The notes beneath the pieces are model-generated. The model ran no database searches and was not told the origin of the DNA. It worked only from the letters and a program-made list of their open reading frames with translations. Below, piece by piece: positions 17,418-26,316 of a stretch of DNA of 59,464 nt. A program made the position numbers and the translations under genes. Position 1 is the first letter of the stretch, and each line of letters begins with the position of its first letter. Origin of the DNA: Paludibacteraceae bacterium (GTDB lineage: Bacteria; Bacteroidota; Bacteroidia; Bacteroidales; Paludibacteraceae); the NCBI GenBank assembly GCA_024405875.1, contig JAKSOA010000012.1, positions 1-59,464 on the forward strand, in the 5' to 3' direction.

Positions 17418-19193
17418 TCACTCTGCTGATAATTCAACCAACATTTCACGGTATGCTGACAGAACCTTTGATTTTGAGACAAAACCAATATATTTATCAC
17501 CGTCAAGCACAGGCAGATTCCAAGCGCGTGAGTCATCAAATTTGCGTATGACACTCTCCACTGGCTCACCTATATAGACCTTTGCCGGCGGTGACACCAT
17601 AAGTCGGCGGACGCTGAAACGGTTATATAGTTCAGGGCGGAACATAATGTTCCTAACCTCTTCAAGTGAAACTATTCCTAAGAACACACTATTACGGTCC
17701 ACTACCGCAAATATGTTTCTCTTTGACTGTGATATCAGTTTAATAAGGTCTCCGAACATAGCATTCGGGCTGATTGTCTGAATATCGGTCTCTAAAAGGT
17801 CTTCGGTCTTCAGAAGCGTGAGCACTGCCTTATCCTTATTATGTGTCATAAGCTCCCCTTTCTTGGCAAGACGCATTGCGTAAAGGCTGTGAGGCTCAAA
17901 TACATAGATGGTACAGTATGAGATAACGCTCACAATCATAAGTGGTATGAAGAGTTCATAACCGCCTGTTAGTTCGGCTATAAGGAATATTCCTGTAAGA
18001 GGGGCGTGCATAACTCCTGACATAAGACCAGCCATTCCCGCAAGAGCAAGGTTCTGAGCAGGCACGTCACCGAATCCCAATGCCTGCAACACTACAGCCA
18101 CAAGGAATCCTGTAAAGCAACCTACAAATAGTGACGGAGCGAATATACCTCCGCATCCGCCAGCGGCGTTCGTGGCAGCCGATGCGAATATCTTAAAGAG
18201 AATTATCAGAAGCAGATATGCTATAAGCCAATAGGTGCTGTTCTGCAAATTCCAGAACATACTATGCTCAAAAATCTCTGATGTATTCAGGTTTAGCAAC
18301 GCTGAAATTGAGTCATAACCCTCACCGTATAGCGGAGGGAATATGAATATCAACGCACTGAGAATAACCGCCCCTATCACAAACTTCACCCAGAAATTGC
18401 TTATCTTGCGGAATATGTTCTCTATCCAATTCATTCCCCTTGTGAAGTAGAGAGAGAAGAAACCACACACCACTCCCAATATGAGGTAGTAGGGAATCCT
18501 GCTGAGAGAGAAGGACTCACCTTGCATAACAAACTGAGCCTCAGTACCCATAAACAGATACGCCATAGTAGTGGCGGTAACTGATGATATAAGCAGCGGT
18601 ATTACCGATGAGAATGTCATATCAAGCATAAGCACCTCAAGAGTGAATACAATACCCGCTATCGGGGCTTTAAAGATTCCCCCGATGGCACCTGCGGCAC
18701 CGCACCCTACCATAAGCATCAGGGTCTTTTGGTCAAGTTTGAAAAAACGTCCGAGGTTTGAACCTATGGCGGAACCCGTCAGTACAACAGGAGCCTCAGC
18801 ACCCACAGAACCACCAAAGCCAATGGTGACGGAACTTGCCACCACTGATGACCACATATTGTGAGGTTTTATTATGCTCTTTCGTTGAGAGAGTGCGAAA
18901 AGAATCTTAGTGACACCGTGGCTTATGTCATCTTTGACAACATACTTTACAAAGAGAGCGGCTATCAGAATACCTACGGCGGGGTAAAGCAGATATAGGT
19001 ACTGCTCGTGATAAACAGAGAAATTTGTTGTCAGAAGATATTGGATAAGATGTATTATCTGTTTCAGAATACAGGCTGCTATTGAGGTAAAGATACCCAC
19101 AAGGAAACTGAGGAGTATCACAAACTTATCATTAGGGATATTCCTCTCTCGCCACTTAAGCAGCCTGTCATATCTTGAAGTCCAACTACTCAT
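17418..19193 (-). CDS. ClC-family chloride channel/antiporter with CBS domains
   Basis: 591 residues. About ten to twelve membrane segments in residues 20-430 carry the ClC signatures GFGGSVGAEAPVVLTGSAIG (anion site with gating Glu), GIFKAPIAGIVFTLEVL and GGIFAPSLFVGC. Two CBS domains follow (about 465-585). It moves chloride or exchanges it for protons, and the CBS pair may sense nucleotides. It abuts the sugar transferase gene (no gap) and the thioesterase (3-bp gap). Confidence 0.94.
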   Translation of the reverse strand: MSSWTSRYDRLLKWRERNIPNDKFVILLSFLVGIFTSIAACILKQIIHLIQYLLTTNFSVYHEQYLYLLYPAVGILIAALFVKYVVKDDISHGVTKILFALSQRKSIIKPHNMWSSVVASSVTIGFGGSVGAEAPVVLTGSAIGSNLGRFFKLDQKTLMLMVGCGAAGAIGGIFKAPIAGIVFTLEVLMLDMTFSSVIPLLISSVTATTMAYLFMGTEAQFVMQGESFSLSRIPYYLILGVVCGFFSLYFTRGMNWIENIFRKISNFWVKFVIGAVILSALIFIFPPLYGEGYDSISALLNLNTSEIFEHSMFWNLQNSTYWLIAYLLLIILFKIFASAATNAAGGCGGIFAPSLFVGCFTGFLVAVVLQALGFGDVPAQNLALAGMAGLMSGVMHAPLTGIFLIAELTGGYELFIPLMIVSVISYCTIYVFEPHSLYAMRLAKKGELMTHNKDKAVLTLLKTEDLLETDIQTISPNAMFGDLIKLISQSKRNIFAVVDRNSVFLGIVSLEEVRNIMFRPELYNRFSVRRLMVSPPAKVYIGEPVESVIRKFDDSRAWNLPVLDGDKYIGFVSKSKVLSAYREMLVELSAE

Positions 19194-20591
19194 CTACATT
19201 CCCTCTCCTGTTATGATTGTTTTTAACGTATATATTGCAATCTTTATATCCACAAGCATTGAGGCATTCTCAATATATATTATATCATACGAAGCCCTCT
19301 CTACCATCTGCTCAACTGTATTGGCATATCCGAATTTAACCATTCCCCACGATGTTATGCCCGGTTTGACATTCTGTAGCATATAGTAATAGGGAGCGCT
19401 CTTAACAATCTGGTCAATATAGAACTGGCGTTCAGGTCTGGGCCCCACAATTGACATATCACCTCTCAGCACATTATAAAATTGCGGCAACTCATCAAGG
19501 CGGTATTTTCTCATCCACTTACCAATCTTTGTGACACGCGGGTCTGATTCAGCCGTAAGCATCGGGGTACCATTCTCAGCACCGTATATCATACTGCGGA
19601 ACTTGTACATTTTGAAAGGCTTGCCGTGAAGTCCTACGCGTTCCTGACTATGAATAGGGTGTCTGCCTATGCAAAGTGCAAGCACACAGTAGAGCGGAGA
19701 GAATATAATCAGAGCCAAGATGGATACGAATATATCTGTAAGCCGCTTGAAGTTTATTTCAAAGGCACTCATCTTAACGGCAGACATATCAATCATAGGC
19801 ACGCCATAAATGGTATCCAACCTCACACAACCTGTAATCAACTGGTACTTTGAGGGTATGAACTTAATTTTCACACCTGTGTTTCCCACGATTCCCATAA
19901 TTGAGTATATCTCCGACTCCGTAGTGTTCTCAGTGGCTATGATAATCTCCTGTATATTAAGTTCGTCAATCAGACGCTTTATATCAGTGCGTTTGCCAAC
20001 CATCATCTTCTCCGGAACAGCCACTGATGCAGATGGAGACATATTTACAAAACCTCTTATAATAAACCCTGTGGATTTAGGCATAGCCTGCAAATCAGCA
20101 TAGAGTTTGGCGGCTCTCCGCCCCGCCCCCAGAACAAGTGTATTGAAACCTAACTCTCCGTTTTTTATTCTCTCACTTGTGCTTGTGGTTATTATTATCC
20201 TGGCGGCATACGTCAGCACAAACTGAAGACCCATAAGTGCCAGAAGTGAGGACAAATAGACGCTATAATCACTCACAGGGTCATCTATTATAATGCCAAA
20301 GAACAATATGATAGAACCTACTACAGTTGTTAGAAGTGTGGAGATAAGTTCTGTCAATCTTGACTTGAAGCATACGTCATTATAGTACCCGGATAGCCAA
20401 TAGAGTGAAAGCCAGAATATGGGAATAAGCGGATATACAATTCTTGCATTATATTCGGGAATAAGAAACTCATACCGGAACGATGCGTTAGTAAACTCCA
20501 TCATTCTTATTCCGTTAAGCAGAGCCCAAGCCACAAGTGACGTCAGGGCGTCAAAAAAGAGGTACTTATATAATTGCCTTCTCCCTTCCAA
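19194..20591 (-). CDS. Polyprenyl glycosylphosphotransferase (undecaprenyl-phosphate sugar-1-P transferase)
   Basis: 465 residues. Four N-terminal membrane spans, a Rossmann-like central part (FNTLVLGAGRRAAKLY) and one more span lead to the bacterial sugar transferase domain: SQERVGLHGKPFKMYKFRSM, KWMRKYRLDELPQFYNVLRGDMSIVGPRPER. It starts lipid-linked glycan synthesis by moving a sugar-1-phosphate onto undecaprenyl phosphate at the inner membrane. No glycan cluster surrounds it; it sits between tsaC and a ClC gene. Confidence 0.94.
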   Translation of the reverse strand: MEGRRQLYKYLFFDALTSLVAWALLNGIRMMEFTNASFRYEFLIPEYNARIVYPLIPIFWLSLYWLSGYYNDVCFKSRLTELISTLLTTVVGSIILFFGIIIDDPVSDYSVYLSSLLALMGLQFVLTYAARIIITTSTSERIKNGELGFNTLVLGAGRRAAKLYADLQAMPKSTGFIIRGFVNMSPSASVAVPEKMMVGKRTDIKRLIDELNIQEIIIATENTTESEIYSIMGIVGNTGVKIKFIPSKYQLITGCVRLDTIYGVPMIDMSAVKMSAFEINFKRLTDIFVSILALIIFSPLYCVLALCIGRHPIHSQERVGLHGKPFKMYKFRSMIYGAENGTPMLTAESDPRVTKIGKWMRKYRLDELPQFYNVLRGDMSIVGPRPERQFYIDQIVKSAPYYYMLQNVKPGITSWGMVKFGYANTVEQMVERASYDIIYIENASMLVDIKIAIYTLKTIITGEGM

Positions 20592-20597
20592 AACAGC

Positions 20598-21182
20598 CTA
20601 CTTTCTTAAAAGTACAAATGTACCATTTTTTTCCAATTTAATAATTGAGGAAGGCTCTTTTTTTTCTCTATCTGAGCGGCGGAAATCAACTATATGGTCA
20701 ACTCCGTTCTTAATCTCATCTGAAATCTCAGGGAAACAGGCCGCCGCAGGCTGACCGCTGATATTCGCAGACGTGGATACCACGGGCTTGCCGAGCGCTC
20801 CGCACAGATATTTTGAGAACTTCTCAGAGGTTACGCGCATTCCAAGACTTCCGTCCTCCGCTATAAGGTTTTGTGCCACGCCTTTGGCATCGGGGTAGAT
20901 AATGGTAATAGGTTTGTCAGCAAGTTCCGCAAGGTCATAGGCGATTTCAGGTATCTCTGCAACATATTGTGCCACACGAGCCATTGAATCCACAAGACAG
21001 AGCATTGACTTGCTGTCCTCACGGCGTTTGAGGGCGTAGATTTTTGCTACGGCGGTGGCATTGGTGGCGTCACAGCCTATGCCCCAGACAGTATCCGTAG
21101 GGTAAAGTATAATGCCTCCCTCCTTCATAACCTTCACAGCCTTTTTCACCTCTTCCACTAATATTTTGTCATCATATTCCAT
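20598..21182 (-). CDS. tsaC: Threonylcarbamoyl-AMP synthase (TsaC/Sua5 family)
   Basis: 194 residues from ATG at 21182 (an in-frame GTG lies 9 bp upstream). It forms threonylcarbamoyl-AMP for the tRNA t6A37 modification. Diagnostic segments are GGIILYPTDTVWGIGCDA, KRREDSKSMLCLVD, PITIIYPD, LGMRVTSEKF and VSTSANISGQPA. There is no separate Sua5 C-terminal domain. It heads the long operon that runs down to menE and faces recJ across a palindromic divergent promoter. Confidence 0.92.
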   Translation of the reverse strand: MEYDDKILVEEVKKAVKVMKEGGIILYPTDTVWGIGCDATNATAVAKIYALKRREDSKSMLCLVDSMARVAQYVAEIPEIAYDLAELADKPITIIYPDAKGVAQNLIAEDGSLGMRVTSEKFSKYLCGALGKPVVSTSANISGQPAAACFPEISDEIKNGVDHIVDFRRSDREKKEPSSIIKLEKNGTFVLLRK

Positions 21183-21200
21183 AATTTGCACATTTTACAT

Positions 21201-21216
21201 TATCTTTGCAAAGATA
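21201..21216. promoter_or_regulatory. Palindromic back-to-back -7 boxes between tsaC and recJ
   Basis: TATCTTTGCAAAGATA is a perfect 16-bp palindrome, giving a TAnnTTTG box on each strand. It lies 18 bp upstream of the tsaC ATG and upstream of recJ. Polymerase could bind in only one direction at a time. Confidence 0.6.
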
Positions 21217-21230
21217 CAATAAAAGGAGAA

Positions 21231-21302
21231 ATTTTGGAGTAGCGAGAGCAGAGTAAATGAATTTACTCTGCCGAGTCACGACAAAATTCAAGGCGAAACC
21301 TT
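21231..21302 (+). repeat. GAGTAGCGAG intergenic element (copy C)
   Basis: Complete copy: ATTTTGGAGTAGCGAG, hairpin 1 with perfect 11-bp stem GCAGAGTAAAT/ATTTACTCTGC and loop GA, CGAGTCACGACAAAAT, then a small AAGG/CCTT hairpin with loop CGAAA. It matches the inverted copy E at 56350-56424 very closely. Confidence 0.8.
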
Positions 21303-21342
21303 AAAGGAGAAAGTTTAAAGTAGCGAGAGCAGAGTAAATTTA
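21303..21342 (+). repeat. Second left arm of the GAGTAGCGAG element (copy C2, partial)
   Basis: Directly after copy C a diverged repeat of its left arm (AAAGTAGCGAGAGCAGAGTA core) reaches to 8 nt before the recJ start codon, so it probably forms the recJ 5' untranslated region. Confidence 0.65.
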
Positions 21343-21350
21343 TTTGAATT

Positions 21351-23072
21351 ATGGAGAATAGATGGATAATAAACAACCTCTCTGAAGAGGATGAGAAATG
21401 CCAAAAGGCATTGGAGGAACAACTGAAGATAAGCCCCACTCTGTGCCGCCTGCTTGTACAGAGAGGAATTAAGACTATGGATGAGGCTCGCCGCTTCTTC
21501 CACCCGCAACTTGAGCATATCCACGACCCGTTCCTTATGAATGATATGGACAAAGCCGTGGAGCGTATAAACCGTGCGTTAGGCAAGAAGGAGAAGATTC
21601 TTGTCTATGGAGACTACGATGTTGACGGCACCACCGCTGTCACCCTTGTCTATAAGTTCCTTCAGCAGTTCACCTCAAACATTGACTTCTATATTCCAGA
21701 CCGCTACGATGAGGGTTACGGCATATCATACAAAGGCATTGACTACGCCTCAGAGAACGGTTTCTCACTTATAATTGTCCTTGACTGCGGTATAAAGGCG
21801 GTTGAGAAGGTGAAGTATGCCACACAACGTAATGTTGACATTATAATCTGTGACCATCATAACCCCGATGACACACTTCCTGCGGCGGTTGCTGTTCTTG
21901 ACCCTAAACGAGTTGACTCCACCTACCCGTACGCACACCTCTCAGGTTGCGGAGTGGGATTCAAACTTATGCAGGCATTTGCCATAAGCAACCACATACC
22001 ATTTGAGAGACTGCTAAACCTTATGGACCTGCTTGCCGTAAGCATAGCCTCTGACATAGTCCCTATAACAGGAGAGAACAGAGTACTTATGTTATTCGGA
22101 CTCAAGCAGTTGAATCAGAACCCCTGCATAGGGTTGAAAGGAATAATTGATGTATGCGGACTCAGGGACAAGGAGGTTACAGTAAGTGAGATTGTCTTTA
22201 AGATTGGACCAAGAATCAACGCCTCAGGACGTATGCACTCTGCCGGCGAGGCGGTTGAGCTCCTTATTACAAAAGACCTTAAGTTTGCAAAGGAGCGCAG
22301 CAGCCAGATAGACAGTTATAACCAGGAACGCAAGAACCTTGACAAAAAGACTACTGAAGACGCACTTGAGAGCATTGTGAGTGATGATGAGTTTGCAAAC
22401 AAGAACTCAATAGTTGTATATAACCCTAAATGGAGCAAGGGTGTAATAGGCATAGTGGCGTCACGCCTCAGTGAGAAGTTCTACCGCCCGTCAGTAGTCC
22501 TCACACTGTCAAACGGATACGCTACAGGGTCGGCACGCTCAATAAGCGGCTTTGACATATACAAGGCCATAGACTCATGCCGTGATTTGCTTGAGAATTT
22601 CGGCGGGCATATCTATGCGGCGGGGCTTACCCTCAAAGAGAAGAATGTGCCTGAGTTCCAACGCCGTTTTGATGAGTATGTCTCAGCCAACATAACTGAG
22701 GAGCAGAAAGTTCCGCAGATTGATGTTGACGCTACCATACACTTCTCTGAGATAACACCAAAATTCTTCAACATACTACAAAAGTTCGCACCGTTCGGTC
22801 CTGACAACCTGAAGCCTGTGTTTGTCACACACAATGTGGTTGATTTTGGAACCAGCCGACTTGTGGGCAAGGAGTTGGAGCACCTCAAACTTGAACTTAC
22901 TGAGCCTGACAGTGAGAATGTTATGAACGGAATAGCATTTGGTATGGGAGAGAAGTTCAATGACCACATTAAGGACCTCAAACCTATTAGCATCTGCTAT
23001 ACTATTGAGGAGAACAACTTCAATGGCAACAAAAGCATACAACTTATGGTTAAAGATATTAAGGAAGCTTAA
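21351..23072 (+). CDS. recJ: Single-stranded-DNA-specific exonuclease RecJ
   Basis: 573 residues. 5'-3' exonuclease of recombination and mismatch repair. DHH-family motifs appear in order: VYGDYDVDGTTAV (motif I), IIVLDCGI (II), IIICDHHNPDD (III, DHH) and GCGVGFKLMQAF. The DHHA1 region FGGHIYAAGLTL and an OB-like C-terminal domain follow. The last eight codons form one arm of a perfect 24-bp inverted repeat whose other arm is in the 3' untranslated region. Confidence 0.96.
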   Translation: MENRWIINNLSEEDEKCQKALEEQLKISPTLCRLLVQRGIKTMDEARRFFHPQLEHIHDPFLMNDMDKAVERINRALGKKEKILVYGDYDVDGTTAVTLVYKFLQQFTSNIDFYIPDRYDEGYGISYKGIDYASENGFSLIIVLDCGIKAVEKVKYATQRNVDIIICDHHNPDDTLPAAVAVLDPKRVDSTYPYAHLSGCGVGFKLMQAFAISNHIPFERLLNLMDLLAVSIASDIVPITGENRVLMLFGLKQLNQNPCIGLKGIIDVCGLRDKEVTVSEIVFKIGPRINASGRMHSAGEAVELLITKDLKFAKERSSQIDSYNQERKNLDKKTTEDALESIVSDDEFANKNSIVVYNPKWSKGVIGIVASRLSEKFYRPSVVLTLSNGYATGSARSISGFDIYKAIDSCRDLLENFGGHIYAAGLTLKEKNVPEFQRRFDEYVSANITEEQKVPQIDVDATIHFSEITPKFFNILQKFAPFGPDNLKPVFVTHNVVDFGTSRLVGKELEHLKLELTEPDSENVMNGIAFGMGEKFNDHIKDLKPISICYTIEENNFNGNKSIQLMVKDIKEA

Positions 23073-23091
23073 TATCTTTAACCATAAGTTG
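23040..23091. repeat. Perfect 24-bp inverted repeat spanning the recJ stop codon
   Basis: Arms 23040-23063 and 23068-23091 with loop GAAG. The left arm is the end of the recJ coding sequence, the stop TAA (23070-23072) is in the right arm. No T-tract follows, so it is not a standard intrinsic terminator. Confidence 0.95.
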
Positions 23092-23094
23092 CAC

Positions 23095-23119
23095 GGTTAT
23101 ACGGTAAAACCGTATAACC
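23095..23119 (+). terminator. 11-bp hairpin downstream of recJ
   Basis: GGTTATACGGT/ACCGTATAACC arms with loop AAA, three bases after the larger inverted repeat. A stretch CTCTTTACC follows rather than a T-run. It may help 3'-end formation. Confidence 0.45.
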
Positions 23120-23136
23120 TATGCTCTTTACCTATT

Positions 23137-23180
23137 ATGACCCCATCCCAAACCCTTCCCTCAGGGAAGGGCTTAGTCGC
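23137..23180 (+). repeat. 44-nt ATGACCCC repeat with central hairpin (copy 1)
   Basis: Begins ATGACCCCATCCCAAACCC, has the stem CCCTTCCC/GGGAAGGG with loop TCA and ends GGGCTTAGTCGC. An inverted copy at 54062-54105 is identical at 40 of 44 positions. The remaining gap to ribF is AT-rich. Confidence 0.8.
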
Positions 23181-23280
23181 TTTGCTCCGTAATGTTGCTT
23201 TCTATACCCTTTTATAACTTTACAACTTTCAATTCTAAATTCATCTTATAACCTATGTTCATAAAAAAAGTGTCTGAATT

Positions 23281-23311
23281 TTTGTACTTTTATTATAGAA
23301 TTGTACCTTTG
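23281..23311 (+). promoter_or_regulatory. ribF promoter
   Basis: TTTG (23281-23284), 19 nt, TACCTTTG (23304-23311): full match to the consensus, 16 nt before the ribF ATG. Confidence 0.75.
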
Positions 23312-23327
23312 CGGAAATTTTACTTTT

Positions 23328-24242
23328 ATGACAGTTTTTGAAGATATATGTCAGGCACCTCAAGATGGTGGATATGCGTGCGCGATAGGTTTTTTTGACG
23401 GCGTGCATCTTGGTCACAAGGCTCTTCTTGCCACTTTGAAGAAAGCCGCCGCAGAGAGAGGTCTCAAAACATTAATAGTGACTTTCAAGCAACACCCTCG
23501 TGAAATTATGAAGGCCACATACGTACCAAGCCTGCTTACAACAACAGCGGAACGTCTTCAAATAATGGAGAAAGAGGGCATTGACGCCTGCTATCTTATA
23601 AAGAGTAAATCAATTTTTGAGCAGACAAGTTCATACTTTATGCACCATACGCTTGCTGAGTTGAATGTAAAATATCTGCTTGTAGGGTATGACCACCACT
23701 TTGGCAGTGACCGTGAGCACGGCTTTGAATACTACAAGAAAATTGGAGCGGAATATGGAATTGAGGTAGGACAGGCGGAGGCTATGCTTGTAGCAAAAAA
23801 CAAGGTCAGCTCATCAGCCATACGTAGGGAACTTGAGGCGGGGAAGGTTGACGGCATAAGTAAACTCTTAGGTTACAACTACTTTATTGAAGGTACTGTA
23901 GTACACGGACGTAATGTTGGCAAGATAATAGGTTTCCCTACCGCCAATATATGTCTGAGCGATGTCCGCAAACTTATACCAATGGGCGGAGTCTATTCCG
24001 TAAAGGTTAGCATTGAGGGTGAGCGTAAATCCTACAAAGGAGTACTCAACATAGGTGTCAGACCAACCTTCATAGATTTGAAGTCAGTAAAGACAATAGA
24101 GGTTCACATTCTTGACTTCAGCGAAGACATCTATAACAAACATATAAGAATTGAGTTTGTCAAATTCCTTCGTTCAGAGGAGAAATTTGAGACTACGGAA
24201 CAACTCACACAGCAGATTTCTGAGGATTTGAAGAGGGTGTAA
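23328..24242 (+). CDS. ribF: Bifunctional riboflavin kinase / FAD synthetase
   Basis: 304 residues from ATG at 23328. The N-terminal FAD synthetase (nucleotidyltransferase) domain has AIGFFDGVHLGHKALL and VGYDHHFGSDREHG with KVSSSAIRREL. The C-terminal flavokinase domain has GTVVHGRNVGKIIGFPTANI, GVYSVKV and LNIGVRPTF. It makes FMN and FAD from riboflavin. The upstream in-frame TTG lies in the promoter and is not used. It converges on the wbqC-like gene with 10 bp between stop codons. A weak hairpin (24234-24254) encloses the ribF stop. Confidence 0.95.
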   Translation: MTVFEDICQAPQDGGYACAIGFFDGVHLGHKALLATLKKAAAERGLKTLIVTFKQHPREIMKATYVPSLLTTTAERLQIMEKEGIDACYLIKSKSIFEQTSSYFMHHTLAELNVKYLLVGYDHHFGSDREHGFEYYKKIGAEYGIEVGQAEAMLVAKNKVSSSAIRRELEAGKVDGISKLLGYNYFIEGTVVHGRNVGKIIGFPTANICLSDVRKLIPMGGVYSVKVSIEGERKSYKGVLNIGVRPTFIDLKSVKTIEVHILDFSEDIYNKHIRIEFVKFLRSEEKFETTEQLTQQISEDLKRV

Positions 24243-24252
24243 GAGAAACACT

Positions 24253-24849
24253 CTACTGAAGAAAAAGCACCGCCTCCGGTCCCTCATTAAGCAGGAGGTC
24301 AAGGGCGCTTAGCCCTGGTGTGAAACCGAATTTCTCTCTAAAAACCTGATAATACGGCTTTATAGCAAGTTCCGCCGGAACAGCGGACTTCTTCTCTACC
24401 AAACCGCGGTAATCATTTATGACATCGTGGTTAAAAGTGTTTGTAAATGAGAAGTTACACTTGATTCCAAGCAACTGAGCCAGGCGCTGCTGCAGTTCAA
24501 AATTGAAATCAACTAAGAAACGGTATTGTTTTGTGTAGAAAGGGAGCAGGTCATCTGCGTAGAACTCAAGGAAGGGGCTGGAGTTATACGCCGCCTCAAT
24601 GGCACGCCAATGTTGCGTCCGCCACTCCGTACCGTCAATGATAATATCTTGTACAAGAGTCTTTTCCTGTGGCTTTATTACAGGGATTGTAAGAGCCTCA
24701 ACCCCGTTTGGTCCAAGAATAAGGCATCGGTTACGGAAGGTCTGACGGCTGTAGTGGTCATTAACCTCAATGAGAACATCATCAGCACCAGCCATCAGTT
24801 TATAGAGTGCCGTACTGCCAAGGTATGTTGATGAGATTGTGACGCTCAT
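24253..24849 (-). CDS. WbqC-like family protein
   Basis: 198 residues. WbqC-like features are an N-terminal YLGSTALYKLM segment, the EVNDHYSRQTFRNRCLILGPNGVEALTIPV stretch, and THWRAIEAAYNSSPFLEFY-type residues (here TQHWRAIEAAYNSSPFLEFY). Relatives are linked to polysaccharide genes, but the biochemical role is unknown. It overlaps lepB by 4 bp, an arrangement common in Bacteroidales (dapB-lepB-wbqC). Confidence 0.85.
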   Translation of the reverse strand: MSVTISSTYLGSTALYKLMAGADDVLIEVNDHYSRQTFRNRCLILGPNGVEALTIPVIKPQEKTLVQDIIIDGTEWRTQHWRAIEAAYNSSPFLEFYADDLLPFYTKQYRFLVDFNFELQQRLAQLLGIKCNFSFTNTFNHDVINDYRGLVEKKSAVPAELAIKPYYQVFREKFGFTPGLSALDLLLNEGPEAVLFLQ

Positions 24850-26264
24850 TTTATGTTGTCAACCTTGCTGAAGAGTCGGCTGAAACGGATTTTGCCTGTA
24901 AGAGAGGCGTCCTTGTCCCAAGATAGCCAGATGAATATAGGTTTGCCGACAATATGGTCTTCAGGAACAAAGCCCCAGTAACGTGAGTCGGCTGAGTTAT
25001 GACGGTTGTCTCCCATCATCCAGTAGTAGTTCATACGGAATGTGTATGAGTCCGCCACCTCACCGTTAATGTATATCACGCTATCCTTAACCTCAAGAGT
25101 ATTACCCTCATAGTTCTTGATAATACGCTCATAGAGAGGCAGATTGTCAATTGTCAACTCTGTTGTGGCGCCTTTGCGTGGAATATATATGGGACCATAG
25201 TTGTCACGTGTCCAGCCTTTGTATGACTCAGGATAGTACTTGCCCGCAGGGAATACCTGTCCGCTGAATACACCTGGGTCAACGGTCATTTTTTTCACAT
25301 TGGGCAGAGACTTCATCTTGTCAGCCATCTTAGCGGTAAGTGGTACGTAGAATACAGGATTATGCTGCCCCGATGCCATAGGCATACGCGTACGGTCATC
25401 AACACTCACCCCTATCTCATCAAACTGCTTGTCTGATATGCTTCTGCCATCGGTCTCAACAAAGTAGTTAAGTTGCTTGTTCTCAGGCTCTTTTATGGCT
25501 GAACCATTAATATAGATATTGTTGTCAATAATCTGCAATGAGTCACCAGGCAGACCTACGCAACGTTTCACATAGTTCTCACGGCGGTCAACAGGGCGGC
25601 ACAAGACACGCCCGAACTGCTCAGGATTACTCTTAATTATCTTTCTACCCTCAGCCATACACATCTGCTGCGGCAGTTTTACATTAAGACCGAACCTCAT
25701 AAGAGAGTTAGCCCCTACTTGCGCGCACAGTGAGTAGTAGTCGGGGTTCTGCTGATAGGTCGCAACTGTATCACCAGCGGGAAAATTGAACACAACTATG
25801 TCCATTGCGTGGATTGTGTCAAGACCGGCAAGGCGTTTGTACTCCCACTCAGGCCACTCAATGTATGACTTTGTATCCCTTGTTCCCGGCAGAGTATGCT
25901 GTGTGAGAGGCATTGAGAGCGGAGTCATAGGCACACGAGGTCCGTAACTAACCTTGCTCACATATAGGAAATCACCCACAAGCAGAGATTTCTCCAAACT
26001 TGATGACGGAATCTGATAGTTCTGGAAAATGTAGAGGTTTATGAAATAGACAGCCACAAGTGCGAACAGTATGGCGTCAATCCAACTGAACAGAGTGTAG
26101 AGATGCTTGTTCTTGGTCTTTTTCCAGAATGTCCAAGGAATAATCTTTGTAATGTATATATCAAATATGAACGGAAGCAGAAAAAGCCACCAATAATTTC
26201 CCACCCATACAATAAAGAGCACGTAGAGAAGTGCTACTATTGAGAATTTAATCCACTGCTTCAT
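24846..26264 (-). CDS. lepB: Signal peptidase I
   Basis: 472 residues, the large Bacteroidetes form. It cleaves signal peptides of exported proteins at the periplasmic face. Two to three N-terminal membrane spans are followed by the catalytic serine motif (YQIPSSSLEKSLLVGDFLYV), the lysine box (ENYVKRCVGLPGDSLQI) and a late GDNRHNSADSRYWGFVP box. The region between the Ser and Lys boxes is expanded relative to E. coli. A 52-bp gap with TAATTAATAATTAA tandem repeats separates it from dapB. Confidence 0.94.
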   Translation of the reverse strand: MKQWIKFSIVALLYVLFIVWVGNYWWLFLLPFIFDIYITKIIPWTFWKKTKNKHLYTLFSWIDAILFALVAVYFINLYIFQNYQIPSSSLEKSLLVGDFLYVSKVSYGPRVPMTPLSMPLTQHTLPGTRDTKSYIEWPEWEYKRLAGLDTIHAMDIVVFNFPAGDTVATYQQNPDYYSLCAQVGANSLMRFGLNVKLPQQMCMAEGRKIIKSNPEQFGRVLCRPVDRRENYVKRCVGLPGDSLQIIDNNIYINGSAIKEPENKQLNYFVETDGRSISDKQFDEIGVSVDDRTRMPMASGQHNPVFYVPLTAKMADKMKSLPNVKKMTVDPGVFSGQVFPAGKYYPESYKGWTRDNYGPIYIPRKGATTELTIDNLPLYERIIKNYEGNTLEVKDSVIYINGEVADSYTFRMNYYWMMGDNRHNSADSRYWGFVPEDHIVGKPIFIWLSWDKDASLTGKIRFSRLFSKVDNIK

Positions 26265-26316
26265 TATAATTAATAATTAATAATTAATAATTAACAATCC
26301 TTGACCCTTGTCCCTA

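Noticed and set aside
20598-21182. Redundant copies of tsaC (with 6229-6837)
   Set aside because: The two differ at the active-site motifs. Only 20598-21182 keeps KRR...K and STSAN, so they are not simple duplicates.
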